A DNA stretch of 64,000 nt from Cellulophaga lytica DSM 7489 (GTDB lineage: Bacteria; Bacteroidota; Bacteroidia; Flavobacteriales; Flavobacteriaceae), in contig NC_015167.1 of NCBI RefSeq assembly GCF_000190595.1, positions 3,701,937 to 3,765,936 on the forward strand, read 5' to 3'. Position 1 is the stretch's first letter; every line of letters starts with the position of its first letter. The translations under genes were made by a program, and so were the position numbers. Of this stretch, positions 8,971-20,200 are shown in pieces. Below the pieces are notes generated by a model, which was not told the DNA's origin, ran no database searches, and saw only the letters and a program-made list of their open reading frames with translations.

Positions 8971-11751
8971 CTATAATTCCAAAATATAGCTAGTTAAACT
9001 TGTCTCATGCGGTAAATTCATTTTTTTTCGCAAACGATATCGCTTTACCTCTACACTTCTAGGTGAGATGTTTAATAAAGGAGCAATTTCTTTAGAAGAT
9101 AAATTTAAACGCAAATATGCACACAGTTTTAAATCGTTTGGAGTAAGTGTACTGTGCTTGGCTTTTATTTTATTTAAAAAGTCTTTATCTGCATTATTAA
9201 AAGCTTCTTGAAATAGTTTCCAATCATCTGTATTGTTAATATTTTTATCAATTATTTTAATTACAGAAGAAACCTTATTTCCCAAATTAGCTTTTATAAG
9301 TTCTTTTTTAATGGTATTTAAAAATTCATTTTTCTTTATAATACTCATTGTAGAAATTGCCAATTCTCTGTTCTTATTTTCTATGTCTAGCTTTAACTTC
9401 TCGTTATTTAACTGGGTTAATTGCTGTTTATTTTCTAGTTCTTTTCTAGACAGCTTTTGTTGTGTTTTTAACAGCGCTCTTTTTTGTTTGTTTTTATAAT
9501 ACACATCTATTAGCTTAAAAAGTAACACACAAGCAAAAATGTATATTGCAATTGCTATGTTAGATAGGTAAAAAGGGCGTTCTATAGTAAAGGTGTAACT
9601 GGCTGTGTTTGTTGTATTGTTACCAGATTTTCCCCTAACGTTAAATGTATATTCACCGTACGGTAAGTTTTCAAAAAGCTGAGACGTATTTTGTGACCAA
9701 TTAGACCATTTGTTTGACAAGCCTTTTAATTGATACTGGTACTTATTTTTTACAATTGTATTAAAAAAAGGAAAACTATAATGAAAAGCTATATTGTTTT
9801 CTTTGTTTTTTAGCGTACTACTCTCAAACAAATTTACTTTAAATTTAGGATCATCCCTTTTGTAAGCCTCAATAGAGTTTATATTAATATTTAATTGTTC
9901 TGTATCTGCTTTATTTAAGTTATTTAAAACCAAATAACCGTTAGATGTGCCTACCAAATAACCAATATCTCCTACTTGAGTCATATTTTCAAAACCTGCT
10001 ACACTATTTACTACATTACGTGCTACAGGTATGTTTGTGAGTTTAGGCTCACTACTAATACTACCAAAACTTAAAATAGAAATGTTATCATTTGCGTAAC
10101 GCCATAGTTTTGTACTGTCTTCCTTTATTTTCATTAATGTTGTTAAACTACTATAATCCTTAAAAAGATTTGAGTACATAGAGTCTTTAACAAACTCATT
10201 ATTTTTTAATGTAAATATGCCTTGAGATGATGAATAAAGTAAAGAACCATTAAACTTTATAATATTAGAACCACTGCCCTCTTTAGACACAGATAAATAC
10301 TCTTTGTTAAGTACTTTTTTATAGTCTGCATCTACTTTAAGCCTGTATAGCCCTTTTAACTCATGATTAACATAAATGGTGTTTCCTATATTTTCAAAAA
10401 AACGACTAGACATATTTAAGCCTTCTAACCGGTTTTTATACTCCCAACTTCCGTTTTGTTTTTTAAGTATGTGTAGGCCGTTATAATTACCTTGTAAAAC
10501 AAGGCTTTTATCTTTATTAATAGGTTTAAAATCCCAAGTGCCTGGAGAATTGCTTATCTGTTTTTTAACCGTATTATTATCTATAATTAATGTTCCCTTA
10601 TCGTGACCACAAAAAAGAGTATTATCTATATTTTTTAATATCCAAACTTGTCCTTTTGTACCCGGAATAAAGTTAAAATTTGTTTGCTTTTTAATTTCTT
10701 TATAAAATAAACCTTGGTTGGTACCTAAGTATAAATAACCGTTATGTACTATAGATGTGTAAACAGTTCCTAACTTACCATCATTATCTGTAAACACGTT
10801 AAACCTAGACGAGTTATTTATAAAGTTAATACCATTATCCAAACCTAGCCAAACATTTTTAAAGCGGTCTTCAAACAAAGAAAGTACAGTATTATTACTT
10901 ATTCCTTTTTGTCTATTAAGTTTATATTTTAAAGATCCGTCTTCATTTAAAAAATAAACACCATTAGATATTGTTCCTACAACTATACCATTATCTTTAA
11001 GTTTTATAGCATTGTAAACACTAATTTTATCAGTATTTAATGAGGTAATCCATTTTACAGGCTCTTCATTTTTAATGGTATAAAAACCATTATTTTCTGT
11101 AAGGTATAGTAATTGGTTATTTTGCTTTAGTATGGTAATTATTTTATTTTCTTTAAAAAAACTACTGTTACTTACTGGTTTTCTCTTTTCATTTTCAATT
11201 TTAAATAAACCAACACCCAATTCTTGATAATACAATGTATTGTCTACATATATCATTTTACCTATAGTAGCTTTAGCATCTATACGTTTTACTTCTTTTT
11301 TTTCTAGGTTGATTAAATATATTCTTGATAGTGATTGAAAAATTATCCAACCATCTATATTTTCTATGTTCCAAAACTGTTCACCGTCTACTAGTTGAAG
11401 ATTTAAACTTTCTCTTAAAGAATAGTACTCTAATACACCTAAAGCATTTTTTTGCCAGTAACCAAAGTCCATAAAACTACCTGTAAAAACCTTGTCTCCA
11501 ATAGCTTTTACAGAGCGTACAATAGAGTTATTGGGCACTGCATATAATTTCCATTCTGCACCGTTGTACTCTAATAACCCACCGTTATTTGCTATATAAA
11601 TTAAGTTGTTTTGGTTTTGAGAAATATCCCAATTTTGGTTTTCTGCTGCATATTGTTGCGGAGTAATAATACTAATTGGTGGTAACTCCTGTGCTTTTAA
11701 AATAAAACACAATAAAAAAGGGAAAAAGACAACTATTTTTTTTGACAACAT
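8971..11751 (-). CDS. Membrane-spanning propeller/triple-tyrosine regulator with LuxR-type HTH
   Basis: The protein has an N-terminal signal (LSKKIVVFFPFLLCFILKAQ), a long two-component-regulator-type propeller (repeats such as NNTVLSLFEDRFKNVWLGLDNG), a Y_Y_Y domain (YQYQLKGLSNKWSNW), one transmembrane helix (IAIAIYIFACVLLFKLI), a basic coiled coil and a C-terminal LuxR-type helix-turn-helix (KEIAPLLNISPRSVEVKRYRL). There is no histidine kinase or receiver domain, so it is not a hybrid two-component system. The layout recalls SusR-type one-protein sensors with a periplasmic sensor and cytoplasmic DNA-binding end. The start is placed at the ATG at 11751, which gives a normal signal peptide; an ATG at 11796 would add 15 residues. 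It lies directly upstream of susC, so it probably activates the locus when glucan fragments are present. Confidence 0.85.
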   Translation of the reverse strand: MLSKKIVVFFPFLLCFILKAQELPPISIITPQQYAAENQNWDISQNQNNLIYIANNGGLLEYNGAEWKLYAVPNNSIVRSVKAIGDKVFTGSFMDFGYWQKNALGVLEYYSLRESLNLQLVDGEQFWNIENIDGWIIFQSLSRIYLINLEKKEVKRIDAKATIGKMIYVDNTLYYQELGVGLFKIENEKRKPVSNSSFFKENKIITILKQNNQLLYLTENNGFYTIKNEEPVKWITSLNTDKISVYNAIKLKDNGIVVGTISNGVYFLNEDGSLKYKLNRQKGISNNTVLSLFEDRFKNVWLGLDNGINFINNSSRFNVFTDNDGKLGTVYTSIVHNGYLYLGTNQGLFYKEIKKQTNFNFIPGTKGQVWILKNIDNTLFCGHDKGTLIIDNNTVKKQISNSPGTWDFKPINKDKSLVLQGNYNGLHILKKQNGSWEYKNRLEGLNMSSRFFENIGNTIYVNHELKGLYRLKVDADYKKVLNKEYLSVSKEGSGSNIIKFNGSLLYSSSQGIFTLKNNEFVKDSMYSNLFKDYSSLTTLMKIKEDSTKLWRYANDNISILSFGSISSEPKLTNIPVARNVVNSVAGFENMTQVGDIGYLVGTSNGYLVLNNLNKADTEQLNININSIEAYKRDDPKFKVNLFESSTLKNKENNIAFHYSFPFFNTIVKNKYQYQLKGLSNKWSNWSQNTSQLFENLPYGEYTFNVRGKSGNNTTNTASYTFTIERPFYLSNIAIAIYIFACVLLFKLIDVYYKNKQKRALLKTQQKLSRKELENKQQLTQLNNEKLKLDIENKNRELAISTMSIIKKNEFLNTIKKELIKANLGNKVSSVIKIIDKNINNTDDWKLFQEAFNNADKDFLNKIKAKHSTLTPNDLKLCAYLRLNLSSKEIAPLLNISPRSVEVKRYRLRKKMNLPHETSLTSYILEL

Positions 11752-11842
11752 AAATGGTTTGGAAAGTATCATAAAATTGTATGCTACAATATACAATATT
11801 CTATGTTTTTTAGCACAAAAAACAAACTAGATTAGCGGTTAA

Positions 11843-12820
11843 CTATAGTAAATTGTCTTTTTCATACTCTAAAACTTCATCAATAGATTTATGCTCCTCT
11901 AAAGAAACAAACGCAATGTGTTGTGCTTGTTTTTTAAACAAATTCCAATACACAACAACATAACCATTTATTGGTGATACATATACTCCTTTTTTAGCCT
12001 CTTCTAGCTCTTTTTTTGTTCTTTTATGCTCTGTATAAGTTACCCAAATAACTCTACTAAAGTCTACTTTATTAACTAATGTACCATAATAATTAGCTAA
12101 TTTAAGTGCGGGTTGTTTACTTTCTAAATATTCATTTTTTACAGTGTTAACCAGTAAACTAACCTCTTTAAAAGATTTATCTTCTTCATTTAACGATATA
12201 TCTTTTAACTCCCATTTATCATTTTTTTGCTCTACAAAATGTTTTAGCAAAGGGTATTCATTATCCTTAAAACTCAAGTGAAGCGTAAAGCTGTGGTAAT
12301 ACCCCAATTTATCTGTGTCTTCTTTAGCAAATAAATTTAAAAAAAATTGCTCTTTTTCTAGAACTTCGTTCTCTGTATAACTTTTATCAAAAATTAACTC
12401 TATAAAATTATAACTCCACTTTAAGTCAACCCCAAGAGGTTTCATTTTATCTGAAATTACTGCTTGTGTAGCCACAACTTGTTGTTTTTCTATATAGGTC
12501 TCATTAAAAGATAGTTCATTTGGATATACAGATGCAACATCTTTTTGTTCTACTATTTTACTTGCATCAAAAGTTAAATGCATTTCTACATTGGGGTTCC
12601 TTGCTTCATAAATTACAACAGTAAAGCAATTAGGGTTCATTGTAGCAGTATTAAAAAAACGCTCTAAATTTTTATATTTTAGAGTTGTACCATAATTGTT
12701 TTTTAAAAACAATTCTAAATTTTTAGCTGCACTTTTGTTAGATAAAATGTGCTTAAGTTTTACATACAAAAGTGTTACTACAACCACTACAATTATTAAC
12801 GGTATTGTTTCTCTTATCAT
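11843..12820 (-). CDS. Membrane-anchored protein of unknown function
   Basis: A 325-residue protein that I do not recognise. One N-terminal transmembrane helix (TIPLIIVVVVVTLLYVKL, about 5-22) is followed by a soluble, charged region rich in Lys and Glu, with mixed alpha/beta character and no cysteine-based or nucleotide-binding motif. The most conserved-looking parts are FTVVIYEARNPNVEMHLTF and SPINGYVVVYWNLF. It is on the same strand as the next gene but separated by about 60 bases and has no evident tie to the glycan locus. Codon use and base composition match the neighbours, so it is probably an ordinary lineage gene. Confidence 0.7.
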   Translation of the reverse strand: MIRETIPLIIVVVVVTLLYVKLKHILSNKSAAKNLELFLKNNYGTTLKYKNLERFFNTATMNPNCFTVVIYEARNPNVEMHLTFDASKIVEQKDVASVYPNELSFNETYIEKQQVVATQAVISDKMKPLGVDLKWSYNFIELIFDKSYTENEVLEKEQFFLNLFAKEDTDKLGYYHSFTLHLSFKDNEYPLLKHFVEQKNDKWELKDISLNEEDKSFKEVSLLVNTVKNEYLESKQPALKLANYYGTLVNKVDFSRVIWVTYTEHKRTKKELEEAKKGVYVSPINGYVVVYWNLFKKQAQHIAFVSLEEHKSIDEVLEYEKDNLL

Positions 12821-12883
12821 AGAAGTAAAAGTAATATTACGCTACAATAAATATGTAACGGTTTATAGGGATATTAAAAAAAA

Positions 12884-13765
12884 TTATTTTTTTATACGTA
12901 TTCCCGTACCAAAGTAAATGGTATTTTTTTTATCTACGGTAGATACCTTGTCGTTGTCTTTATTTCTTAACTCTGCGGTTTCCATAAGTACGCCAGAAAA
13001 ATTACAAAAAAGCTCTAGGTGATCTTTTATTTTAAACTCGTAGCGTAACCCACCTAAAATAAGAGATACATTTATTTTTTTTGCTAAATCTTCTTCGTTA
13101 TTAACAGGTAAGCCTTCTTGTATATTGGCTGTAAAACCGTCTAATTCTGTTACCAGTTTTAATCTAGATTTTTTAGAGATATGGTATTGTAAGTTAGACT
13201 TAGGAACGCCTAAATTATAAGACCATTTTGGGTGAAATTTACGGTAGTAACTAATAAAAGGTAATGGAAAAGAAATACCTCTGTTTTGCGAATAAGATAC
13301 TCCTACTATTAAACGGTAAGGCTTATTAATAGTAGTATCATCACGTTTATCATTAATAAAAACTACATCACCTGCAAAGATAGCATCTTCAAAGGTAATT
13401 TTACTGCCTAAATTAGAGCTAAATCCGGGAGTAAAACGTACACCCAAACGCCAATCGTTTTTTAATTTTTTAATGTATGCTAGGTTAAACTCTAACATCT
13501 GAAAGTCCTGAATAATATCTGTATTAAACTTAGCAATTTCAGGATCAAAAGACATTTCTATATTGCTATAATCTAAACCTAACAAAAGGTAATTGCTATT
13601 TTTAAGTTCTATTGGGTAATTAACAGCTGCACGAGCTCTACTGTATCCAAAATTAGAGTTTCCTCTGGGTAAAACCTTATATTCTAATCTAGCAAAATCT
13701 GATATTTGTCCGGTTGCGGTTACAAAACACAAATAAAAAACAAATAACAGATATCTATACCTCAT
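12884..13765 (-). CDS. Predicted outer membrane beta-barrel protein (DUF6268-like)
   Basis: A 293-residue protein with a cleavable signal (MRYRYLLFVFYLCFVTATGQ) followed by alternating amphipathic strands with repeated aromatic ends, such as YLLLGLDYSNIEM, WRLGVRFTPGFSSNL and NTIYFGTGIRIKK. The pattern is that of an outer membrane barrel, and it recalls the DUF6268 family of Bacteroidota. The last residues are basic (RIKK) rather than the usual aromatic end. Substrate and role are unknown. It stands between an unrecognised membrane protein and a small secreted protein without tight spacing. Confidence 0.65.
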   Translation of the reverse strand: MRYRYLLFVFYLCFVTATGQISDFARLEYKVLPRGNSNFGYSRARAAVNYPIELKNSNYLLLGLDYSNIEMSFDPEIAKFNTDIIQDFQMLEFNLAYIKKLKNDWRLGVRFTPGFSSNLGSKITFEDAIFAGDVVFINDKRDDTTINKPYRLIVGVSYSQNRGISFPLPFISYYRKFHPKWSYNLGVPKSNLQYHISKKSRLKLVTELDGFTANIQEGLPVNNEEDLAKKINVSLILGGLRYEFKIKDHLELFCNFSGVLMETAELRNKDNDKVSTVDKKNTIYFGTGIRIKK

Positions 13766-13845
13766 TCACTACAATTAAATTATTAATAATTATTAAAAAA
13801 CTCTGCAAATTTACCAATAATTTAGGCAGTGCCCTATATATTATA

Positions 13846-14205
13846 CTATTTAATTAGCTCTTTTTCTGCTATTGCTTTAGTATAATCTGCTTTAATAGTT
13901 GGGTGACTATTAAAAAACTTTTTACTGTTTTTACGTTTTAATGTAACCTCAACATCACCATTTTTTTTAGTATTTACGGCCGCAACCACAACAGTAAGGT
14001 TTTTTAGGCTTTTGTAATTTGCAAGTCCACCTCGTTTAATAATAAAGTTTTTTCTGGGTAAAACTAAATGTTCATAGGTAGCTGCAGATGCCGCACCTAT
14101 TTTAAGTTCTGTTCCTACTTTAATCTCTGAATTTAAAGGTGTTGTGTTTGCGTGTAACGCTACAACCAAACACAAACTCATTACTAATGTTATAACTTTT
14201 TTCAT
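13846..14205 (-). CDS. Small secreted basic protein of unknown function
   Basis: A 119-residue protein with a clear Sec signal (MKKVITLVMSLCLVVALHA) and a mature part rich in Lys (LKRKNSKKFF) with no cysteine. The middle has a hydrophobic strand (NLTVVVAAVNTKKNGDVEVTL) like a small beta-fold. Not recognised as a named family. It sits alone between the barrel protein and the terminator of the T9SS operon. Being Lys-rich and exported, it may stay in the periplasm or at the surface; that is only inference. Confidence 0.65.
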   Translation of the reverse strand: MKKVITLVMSLCLVVALHANTTPLNSEIKVGTELKIGAASAATYEHLVLPRKNFIIKRGGLANYKSLKNLTVVVAAVNTKKNGDVEVTLKRKNSKKFFNSHPTIKADYTKAIAEKELIK

Positions 14206-14275
14206 ATTTCTTAATTTTTAACCCTAAAAATAATCAATGACGTAATATTAAGCCAGTATTTTAAAGATACTTTAA

Positions 14276-14308
14276 CAAAAAACAAAAGCACCGTAAAAAC
14301 GGTGCTTT
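14276..14308 (-). terminator. Rho-independent terminator after the OmpA gene
   Basis: A perfect 10-bp stem AAAGCACCGT / ACGGTGCTTT (14285-14294 and 14299-14308) with an AAAA loop is followed on the minus strand by a T-rich run (14284 down to about 14276). It lies about 35 bases after the OmpA-family stop codon and closes the T9SS-linked operon. Confidence 0.85.
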
Positions 14309-14341
14309 GTGTTCAAGATTTGGGGAAAACTAGTCGTATTA

Positions 14342-16258
14342 TTATTTAGCAACAATTATAAAGTCAGATCTTCGGTTAACTAGGTGCTCTTGCTCTGAAC
14401 ATTTTACACCGTTGCTACATTTATTTTTAAGTTTTAATTCGCCAAAACCATTGGCACTTTCTATTCGGTCTATATCTACTCCCTTAGACACTAAATATCT
14501 TCGGGTAGATTTTGCTCTGTTGTCCGACAACTCTAAGTTATAAGCATCTTTACCCCTAGAGTCTGTATGCGATTCTATTTTTATTTTAGTCTTTGGAAAC
14601 TCTTTTAAAACAAAAAGTACTTTTTGTAGTTCTATTTCTGCTCTTGGCGTAATATCGTATTTATCATAATCAAAATAAATAGGTTCTACATTAATTTTTT
14701 CTACGTTATCCTCTTTTACAATTAAACTCTCAAAAGGTGTTAAATATACTTTATTATTTAATGATGGTTCTTCTGGGTTTTCTTGAGTTGCTATTGTTAT
14801 TGTTTTTTTAGAATACTTATCCTTAGCAAATACAATTTTACTTGTTTGGTTACAAGGTAAAATAAAATTATAATACCCATTAACATCTGTTTTACTATTT
14901 TGTATTAGCGTGTCATCTTCATCATAAATAGCAACTGATACTCGCTCTAATGGCTGTTTTGTAAGCTTATTATATACATTACCAGAATACTCTAAACAGT
15001 TTACAGGTTTTGCTCCTTCAAAATGATAAATATCATCATCTCCCATACCTCCATAACGGTTAGATGCTATGTAGCCGCTGTTTGAAGCCATTTCTCTAAT
15101 AAAAGAAAAATCGTCCATATTACTGTTTATAGGTTTCCCCATATTTAATGGTAATGAGTACTCACTATTTGGTAGTATTTTAGACGCAAAAATATCTAAG
15201 CCGCCTAAACCATAATGTCCGTCTGATGAAAAATACAATTCGTCCTTATCTACAAAAGGAAACATTTCTCTACCCCTTGTATTTATAGTTGGCCCTAAAT
15301 TAACAGGTTTACCAACTACGTCTCCAGATGCAGATAGCTCTACAACATAAATGTCACTAGAACCATAACCGCCATCCATATTAGATGTAAAGTAAAGGCG
15401 TTGCCCATCTGCACTTAATGCTGGGTGGCCACAAGAATAGTTTTTACTATTAAAGCTTAAAGACATAACGTTTATCAACTTATTATCTGCAATTGTACCC
15501 TTTAATATTTGCATATTAGACAACCCATCTGCATTGGCATTAAGTTTATTTTTTTTAATAAAATTACGGGTAAAATATACTGTTCTTCCATTATTAGAAA
15601 TTGCTATGGTTGCGTCATGAAAACTAGACTCCATATTTTCTAAAAACTTTTCTGGTACAAAATCTTCTTGTTTAGGGTTTGTAAAATACAAATCTAAATA
15701 CGGTTGTTTGTTCCAAGGGTAAAGTTTATTAGACTTAGCAGTGTCTCTTGCAGATGCAAATACCAATCCTCTTGAGTACATGGCAGGTGCAAAATCTGAC
15801 TTTGAGCTATTAAAAGGCATATTTTTAATAGTGTATTTTGGTTTTGTCTTAGAAATACTATCTAAATACGCCTTTTGTAATAAAATCATTTTTAATTTGG
15901 TAGGATTGGTGTAATACTCTTTTAAAAGTTCATCTGCCCTATCTATATGCATACTAGCTTTTAAACTTTGTACCAATTTTATTAAGTTACTCTCTCCTAC
16001 TTCTTTTCCTTTTATGCTATATAACTTACTATACCAATCTTTTGCATTTTGGTAATCGTTTATATTAAAATAACTATCTGCCAAACGTTGTATAACGTGT
16101 AACGATGGTTTTCTTTTTTCTGATGCTACACTTGAATATAATTTTATAGCTTCACTAAACTTAAAATCTTCAAAATATACATCTGCTCTATCTTCTTTAC
16201 TTTGTGCTACAGATAATGAAGCAAAAAGTATACTTAAAATGAATAAACTTTTTTTCAT
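14342..16258 (-). CDS. OmpA-family protein with PD40 repeats (T9SS-associated)
   Basis: The start is set at the ATG at 16258, which gives a standard signal (MKKSLFILSILFASLSVAQ) and avoids overlap with the upstream gene; the longer reading from 16315 would overlap it. Order of parts in about 638 residues: helical TPR-like repeats near the N-terminus, WD40-like PD40 beta-propeller repeats (GHPALSADGQRLYFTSNMDGGYG, MFPFVDKDELYFSSDGHYG), a carboxypeptidase-regulatory-like sandwich (YNKLTKQPLERVSVAIYDEDD), and a C-terminal OmpA peptidoglycan-binding domain (IESHTDSRGKDAYNLELSDNRA). This architecture is regularly found next to PorP/SprF and large secreted proteins in Bacteroidota and is thought to link the T9SS assembly to peptidoglycan. 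It is the last gene of a three-gene operon. Confidence 0.9.
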   Translation of the reverse strand: MKKSLFILSILFASLSVAQSKEDRADVYFEDFKFSEAIKLYSSVASEKRKPSLHVIQRLADSYFNINDYQNAKDWYSKLYSIKGKEVGESNLIKLVQSLKASMHIDRADELLKEYYTNPTKLKMILLQKAYLDSISKTKPKYTIKNMPFNSSKSDFAPAMYSRGLVFASARDTAKSNKLYPWNKQPYLDLYFTNPKQEDFVPEKFLENMESSFHDATIAISNNGRTVYFTRNFIKKNKLNANADGLSNMQILKGTIADNKLINVMSLSFNSKNYSCGHPALSADGQRLYFTSNMDGGYGSSDIYVVELSASGDVVGKPVNLGPTINTRGREMFPFVDKDELYFSSDGHYGLGGLDIFASKILPNSEYSLPLNMGKPINSNMDDFSFIREMASNSGYIASNRYGGMGDDDIYHFEGAKPVNCLEYSGNVYNKLTKQPLERVSVAIYDEDDTLIQNSKTDVNGYYNFILPCNQTSKIVFAKDKYSKKTITIATQENPEEPSLNNKVYLTPFESLIVKEDNVEKINVEPIYFDYDKYDITPRAEIELQKVLFVLKEFPKTKIKIESHTDSRGKDAYNLELSDNRAKSTRRYLVSKGVDIDRIESANGFGELKLKNKCSNGVKCSEQEHLVNRRSDFIIVAK

Positions 16259-16268
16259 ATCTATATTT

Positions 16269-17195
16269 TTAAAAGAATCTTGGTGATAATGCTCTCTTTT
16301 TAGAATTGAAAACACTGTACTTTAAAATAACTTCATGAGAACCATTATTGTAATCTCCTAAGTCTGTTAACGTATAGTCATACGCATAACCAACAAATAA
16401 CTCTTTAGTTATGTTAAAGCCTGCTAATGCACTAACGGCATCATCATAACGGTATGCTGCTCCAATACTAAATTTATCATTAATTAAAAAGTTACCAGAA
16501 ACATCTACCGTTATTGGTGCTCCAGATACGTGTTTTGTTAAAATTGTTGGTTTAAATTTTAAATTACCAGACAAATCAAACACATAACCACCCATTACGT
16601 AGTACTGGCTTTTACGATCTGTAACAACCTCATCATTATCTTTTAAAACAGATGAATTAAAAAGGTTTTGGGTAGATACACCTGCGTACCATTTTGTACC
16701 GTACATAAATGCTCCTATACCTAAAACAGGACGTACATCTTTATTGTTTTCATTAAAAACAGGATCCATATTATCTTCATAAGATCCTTTAGACCAATCT
16801 ATGTTTAAAATGTCTACACCAGCGTTTATACCTAATGATAATTTAGTGACATAACCTAAAGGCAGTTCATAAGCAAAATTACCATTTACAGTAATGTTGT
16901 TAGATGCTCCTAATTTATCATTAATTGCACTTAACCCTAAACCAACTTTTTCTCCAAACTTACCCTGTATTGAAAAAGACTGGTTACTTGGTGCCCCTTC
17001 TAAACCTACCCATTGGGAACGATGTAAAAAGGTAGCCTCTAACTTGCCACTTGTACCAGTGTAACCAGAGTTAAGCGCCATAGTGTTATGCATATATTGT
17101 GTATACTGTGGTGCTTGCTGTGCATTAGAAGCACATATGCCTAAAAAGCCAAGCGCAAGCAGTAATTGGTATTTTATATTTTTGGTTAATTTCAT
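16269..17195 (-). CDS. PorP/SprF family type IX secretion system membrane protein
   Basis: A 308-residue outer membrane barrel with signal peptide ending in NAQ. It begins with QAPQYTQYMHNTMALNSGYTG, the diagnostic start of PorP/SprF proteins. FVGYAYDYTLTDLGDYNNGSHEVIL near the end is also typical. SprF of Flavobacterium johnsoniae is needed for secretion of the adhesin SprB; each large type-B T9SS substrate often has its own SprF-like partner. Here the partner is very likely the 1083-residue protein encoded just upstream (gap of 37 bases). Confidence 0.93.
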   Translation of the reverse strand: MKLTKNIKYQLLLALGFLGICASNAQQAPQYTQYMHNTMALNSGYTGTSGKLEATFLHRSQWVGLEGAPSNQSFSIQGKFGEKVGLGLSAINDKLGASNNITVNGNFAYELPLGYVTKLSLGINAGVDILNIDWSKGSYEDNMDPVFNENNKDVRPVLGIGAFMYGTKWYAGVSTQNLFNSSVLKDNDEVVTDRKSQYYVMGGYVFDLSGNLKFKPTILTKHVSGAPITVDVSGNFLINDKFSIGAAYRYDDAVSALAGFNITKELFVGYAYDYTLTDLGDYNNGSHEVILKYSVFNSKKRALSPRFF

Positions 17196-17232
17196 TGTAA
17201 TATTCTTTTGGGGTTGTTGTGTAGGTTTTGTT

Positions 17233-20200
17233 TTATCTTGCTATTTGTAGCCAGCCTTTTAAGGTTCTGTTTAATTCTGGAATAGTAAGTATGTAGTAAT
17301 ACGTGCCAGACGGTAAATGATCTCCTTTACGTAAAACACCATTTACATTTGCTACACCATCCCAGTTATTGCTATAATTAACTGTTTCAAAAACTTGGTT
17401 TCCGTTTCTGTTAAATACTTGTAATGTATTAGAACTATAATCTTCTAAACACTGTACTTTAAAGAAATCGTTATACCCATCATTGTTTGGTGAAAACTCG
17501 TTGTAAACAAACAAGCAAAACTCTTCACCTAAAACCTCTCCACAACTAATAACACCTACGCTTAATATAGCTTCTTCTGAGGTGCAACCACTTGCACTAT
17601 CATAAGTAACTGTAATTTCTGTGTTATTTAAATCGTCCCAAGTAACCGTTACAAAACTATCTGTACTTGTACCACCATCTGTAATTGTACCACCAGTAAC
17701 TGTCCACACATAATTTTGCTTATCTGTTTCTGTGGTATACATATAACTATCTTCTAAACAAGCATCTTCAAAAATACCTGTAAGTGTAGCTTGCTCTGCT
17801 TCTTCTATTGTTGTTGTAATTGCTAATCTATCTTCACTCTCACAACCAGATGTTAAATTTGCTACATAATATGTTGTACCATCTACTATGGCCGTATCAG
17901 AAGAAAGCATTGTACCCCCTGTTTCTGCATCATAAAAAACAACAGCGGTTTCGTTTATCTGTATATCTGCCAAGGTAGCATTACTTGTACTACAAAATTC
18001 TTGTGCAGTACTACTAGTTGTTGGTGCAGGCTGCGTAAAGGTTACTGTAATAGCTAGTCTTTCACTACTTTCACAACCGTTTTCTGTATTAGCAACATAG
18101 TATGTTGCACCATCTACTAAAGCTGTAGAAGGGTCTAACATTGTGCCTCCTGTTTCCGCATCATAAAAAACAACAGCGGTTTCATTTACCTGAATATCTC
18201 CAACTACCGGATTATTTGCTTCACAAAAAACTTGTGTAGTGCTTGTTGTGGTTGGTGCAGGAGTATCTAAAATTGAAACCGTTATTTGTACACGTGGTAA
18301 TACAGATAAAGGAACATCTAAAAGTCCTACATAGTATGTGCCACCATCTGTTAGAGCTGCATTAGCATCTACTGTAGCACTACCTAAAAGACTATCAAAA
18401 AATACAACATTATTACCATTTACATCTAAATCTAATAAAGTTGCATTATCTGATGCACAAAAAACCTGATTTAAATTATCTAGTATAAACTCTGGTATTG
18501 TTACTGTAACATCATCTGTAATGCTACACAAACCGCCAGATATAAAAATTTCTAATACATTATCTATATCAGATAAAAGATCTGTACCGTCTACTGCAAT
18601 ACTAAAATCTAAGTTAGCGTCTAATATGCCTGTATAAGTTGTACCATTTATAGCTACAGTAACTTCATCTCCTACATTAACGTCTCCTGTTACAGAACCA
18701 GTAATGTCTGTGGTTGGGTTTACCTGAAAAATAGTAATTAAGTTAGCTAAGCTAATGTTGGTGTCTAGAGTAACGTCTACAGCTGTATTAGAAGAATCTA
18801 CAATAGTTACAGCTACAGGTTTTAAATCGCCATCTACATTTTTACAACCTGCAATATTATCTGTACTACCTACATAGTAAGTATACGGACTATTAACGTC
18901 TGTTAAGCCTGTAATGGTTAAAACTCCGTTTTCATCTATATTGTATGTTGCTCCGTTTACAACCATACCGTTAGTAATTGGCATTGTTTCTGCACTGTCT
19001 AAAAACCAATTGTATGTTGCATCTATAGCACTAGAAGGTACTAATACCACACTACTTTGTGAGCAAATAGGGTTTTCATTACCAATTACAGTAATATCTG
19101 CTGCAGTAGGTATTTCCATTACAGTTACAGGAACCTCTACTCTTGGAGATTCTTCTGTACAACCTACATATGCAGAAGCTACATAATAAGTGGTACTTGT
19201 ATTTAAAGCTGGTGTTGTAAATGTATCACCAGAATTGGTTGTTGCTAACAAATTACCATCTGTTTCTGCATCATACCAACGTAATTCTACAGCTGCGCCA
19301 TTTGCTGTTGCTGTTATTTCTGCTGTAGAGCCACTACATATACTAATATCTGTAGATGAGTCTGTAAATACTGGTTGTTCTGGTGCTCTATAAATATCAT
19401 AAAGTCTAATTTGCTGACTAACTGCAACGTTTAACAAAGAAGCCAAACTAATAGTAACTCTATTAACAGAAGCACTAGGCTTAAACGCTACTACTGTACT
19501 ATTACCATTTTGCAATAGACCTAATAAATCTAAAGATAATAAACTAGATATGTTAGATGAGTATACTTCTTGTACACCATTGCTTGCTGTAATATTAATA
19601 TTATTTAGTAACCCTAAGCTAACTAGAGAAGGATCTACTGCCAAACGCACATATATTACATCATCTGTACCAGAATCTGCGTCAAAATAAATAGTTTGCT
19701 GTATGCTTGCTGCAACATCTAAAACTCCTAAACCTAACTCTGCAAAAGTGGATACATCACCATCTATAGCAAAATTTGGATTTGTTACTCCTGCTCCTCC
19801 TAAATTTAAAAGGTCTAAAGAAATACCATTACCGCTAAAAGAAGTATAACTTGGTAATCCGCAATCTCCTGTTCCTGTTGTGTAATAAGATTCATACACA
19901 CCTAACTGTCTGGTATTGTTTAACCCTATTAGAGATCCTATACTATTTTCAATTCGTATTCTATTGTACTCTTGGCCTGGTGTAACAGCCAAAAAGTAAT
20001 CGTTATCTTTATCTACTACAACACGTAAATCTTCTGTAGAGAATCCGTTTGCTTCTGTAGATTGTTTTTCTAATACTGTAACAGCATTGTTTTGCGCTTT
20101 TACAGTAAACTCTTGATTACCAATAAGTAAAATACCTGCAATGTCTGACAATAGGCCTCCTAAGCTACCTCCTAACAAACTAGGCAACAAATCGTCTTGA

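Noticed and set aside
8971..11751. Hybrid two-component system (HTCS) regulator
   Set aside because: The propeller and Y_Y_Y parts fit, but histidine kinase and receiver domains are missing and the protein ends in a LuxR-type helix-turn-helix after a coiled coil.
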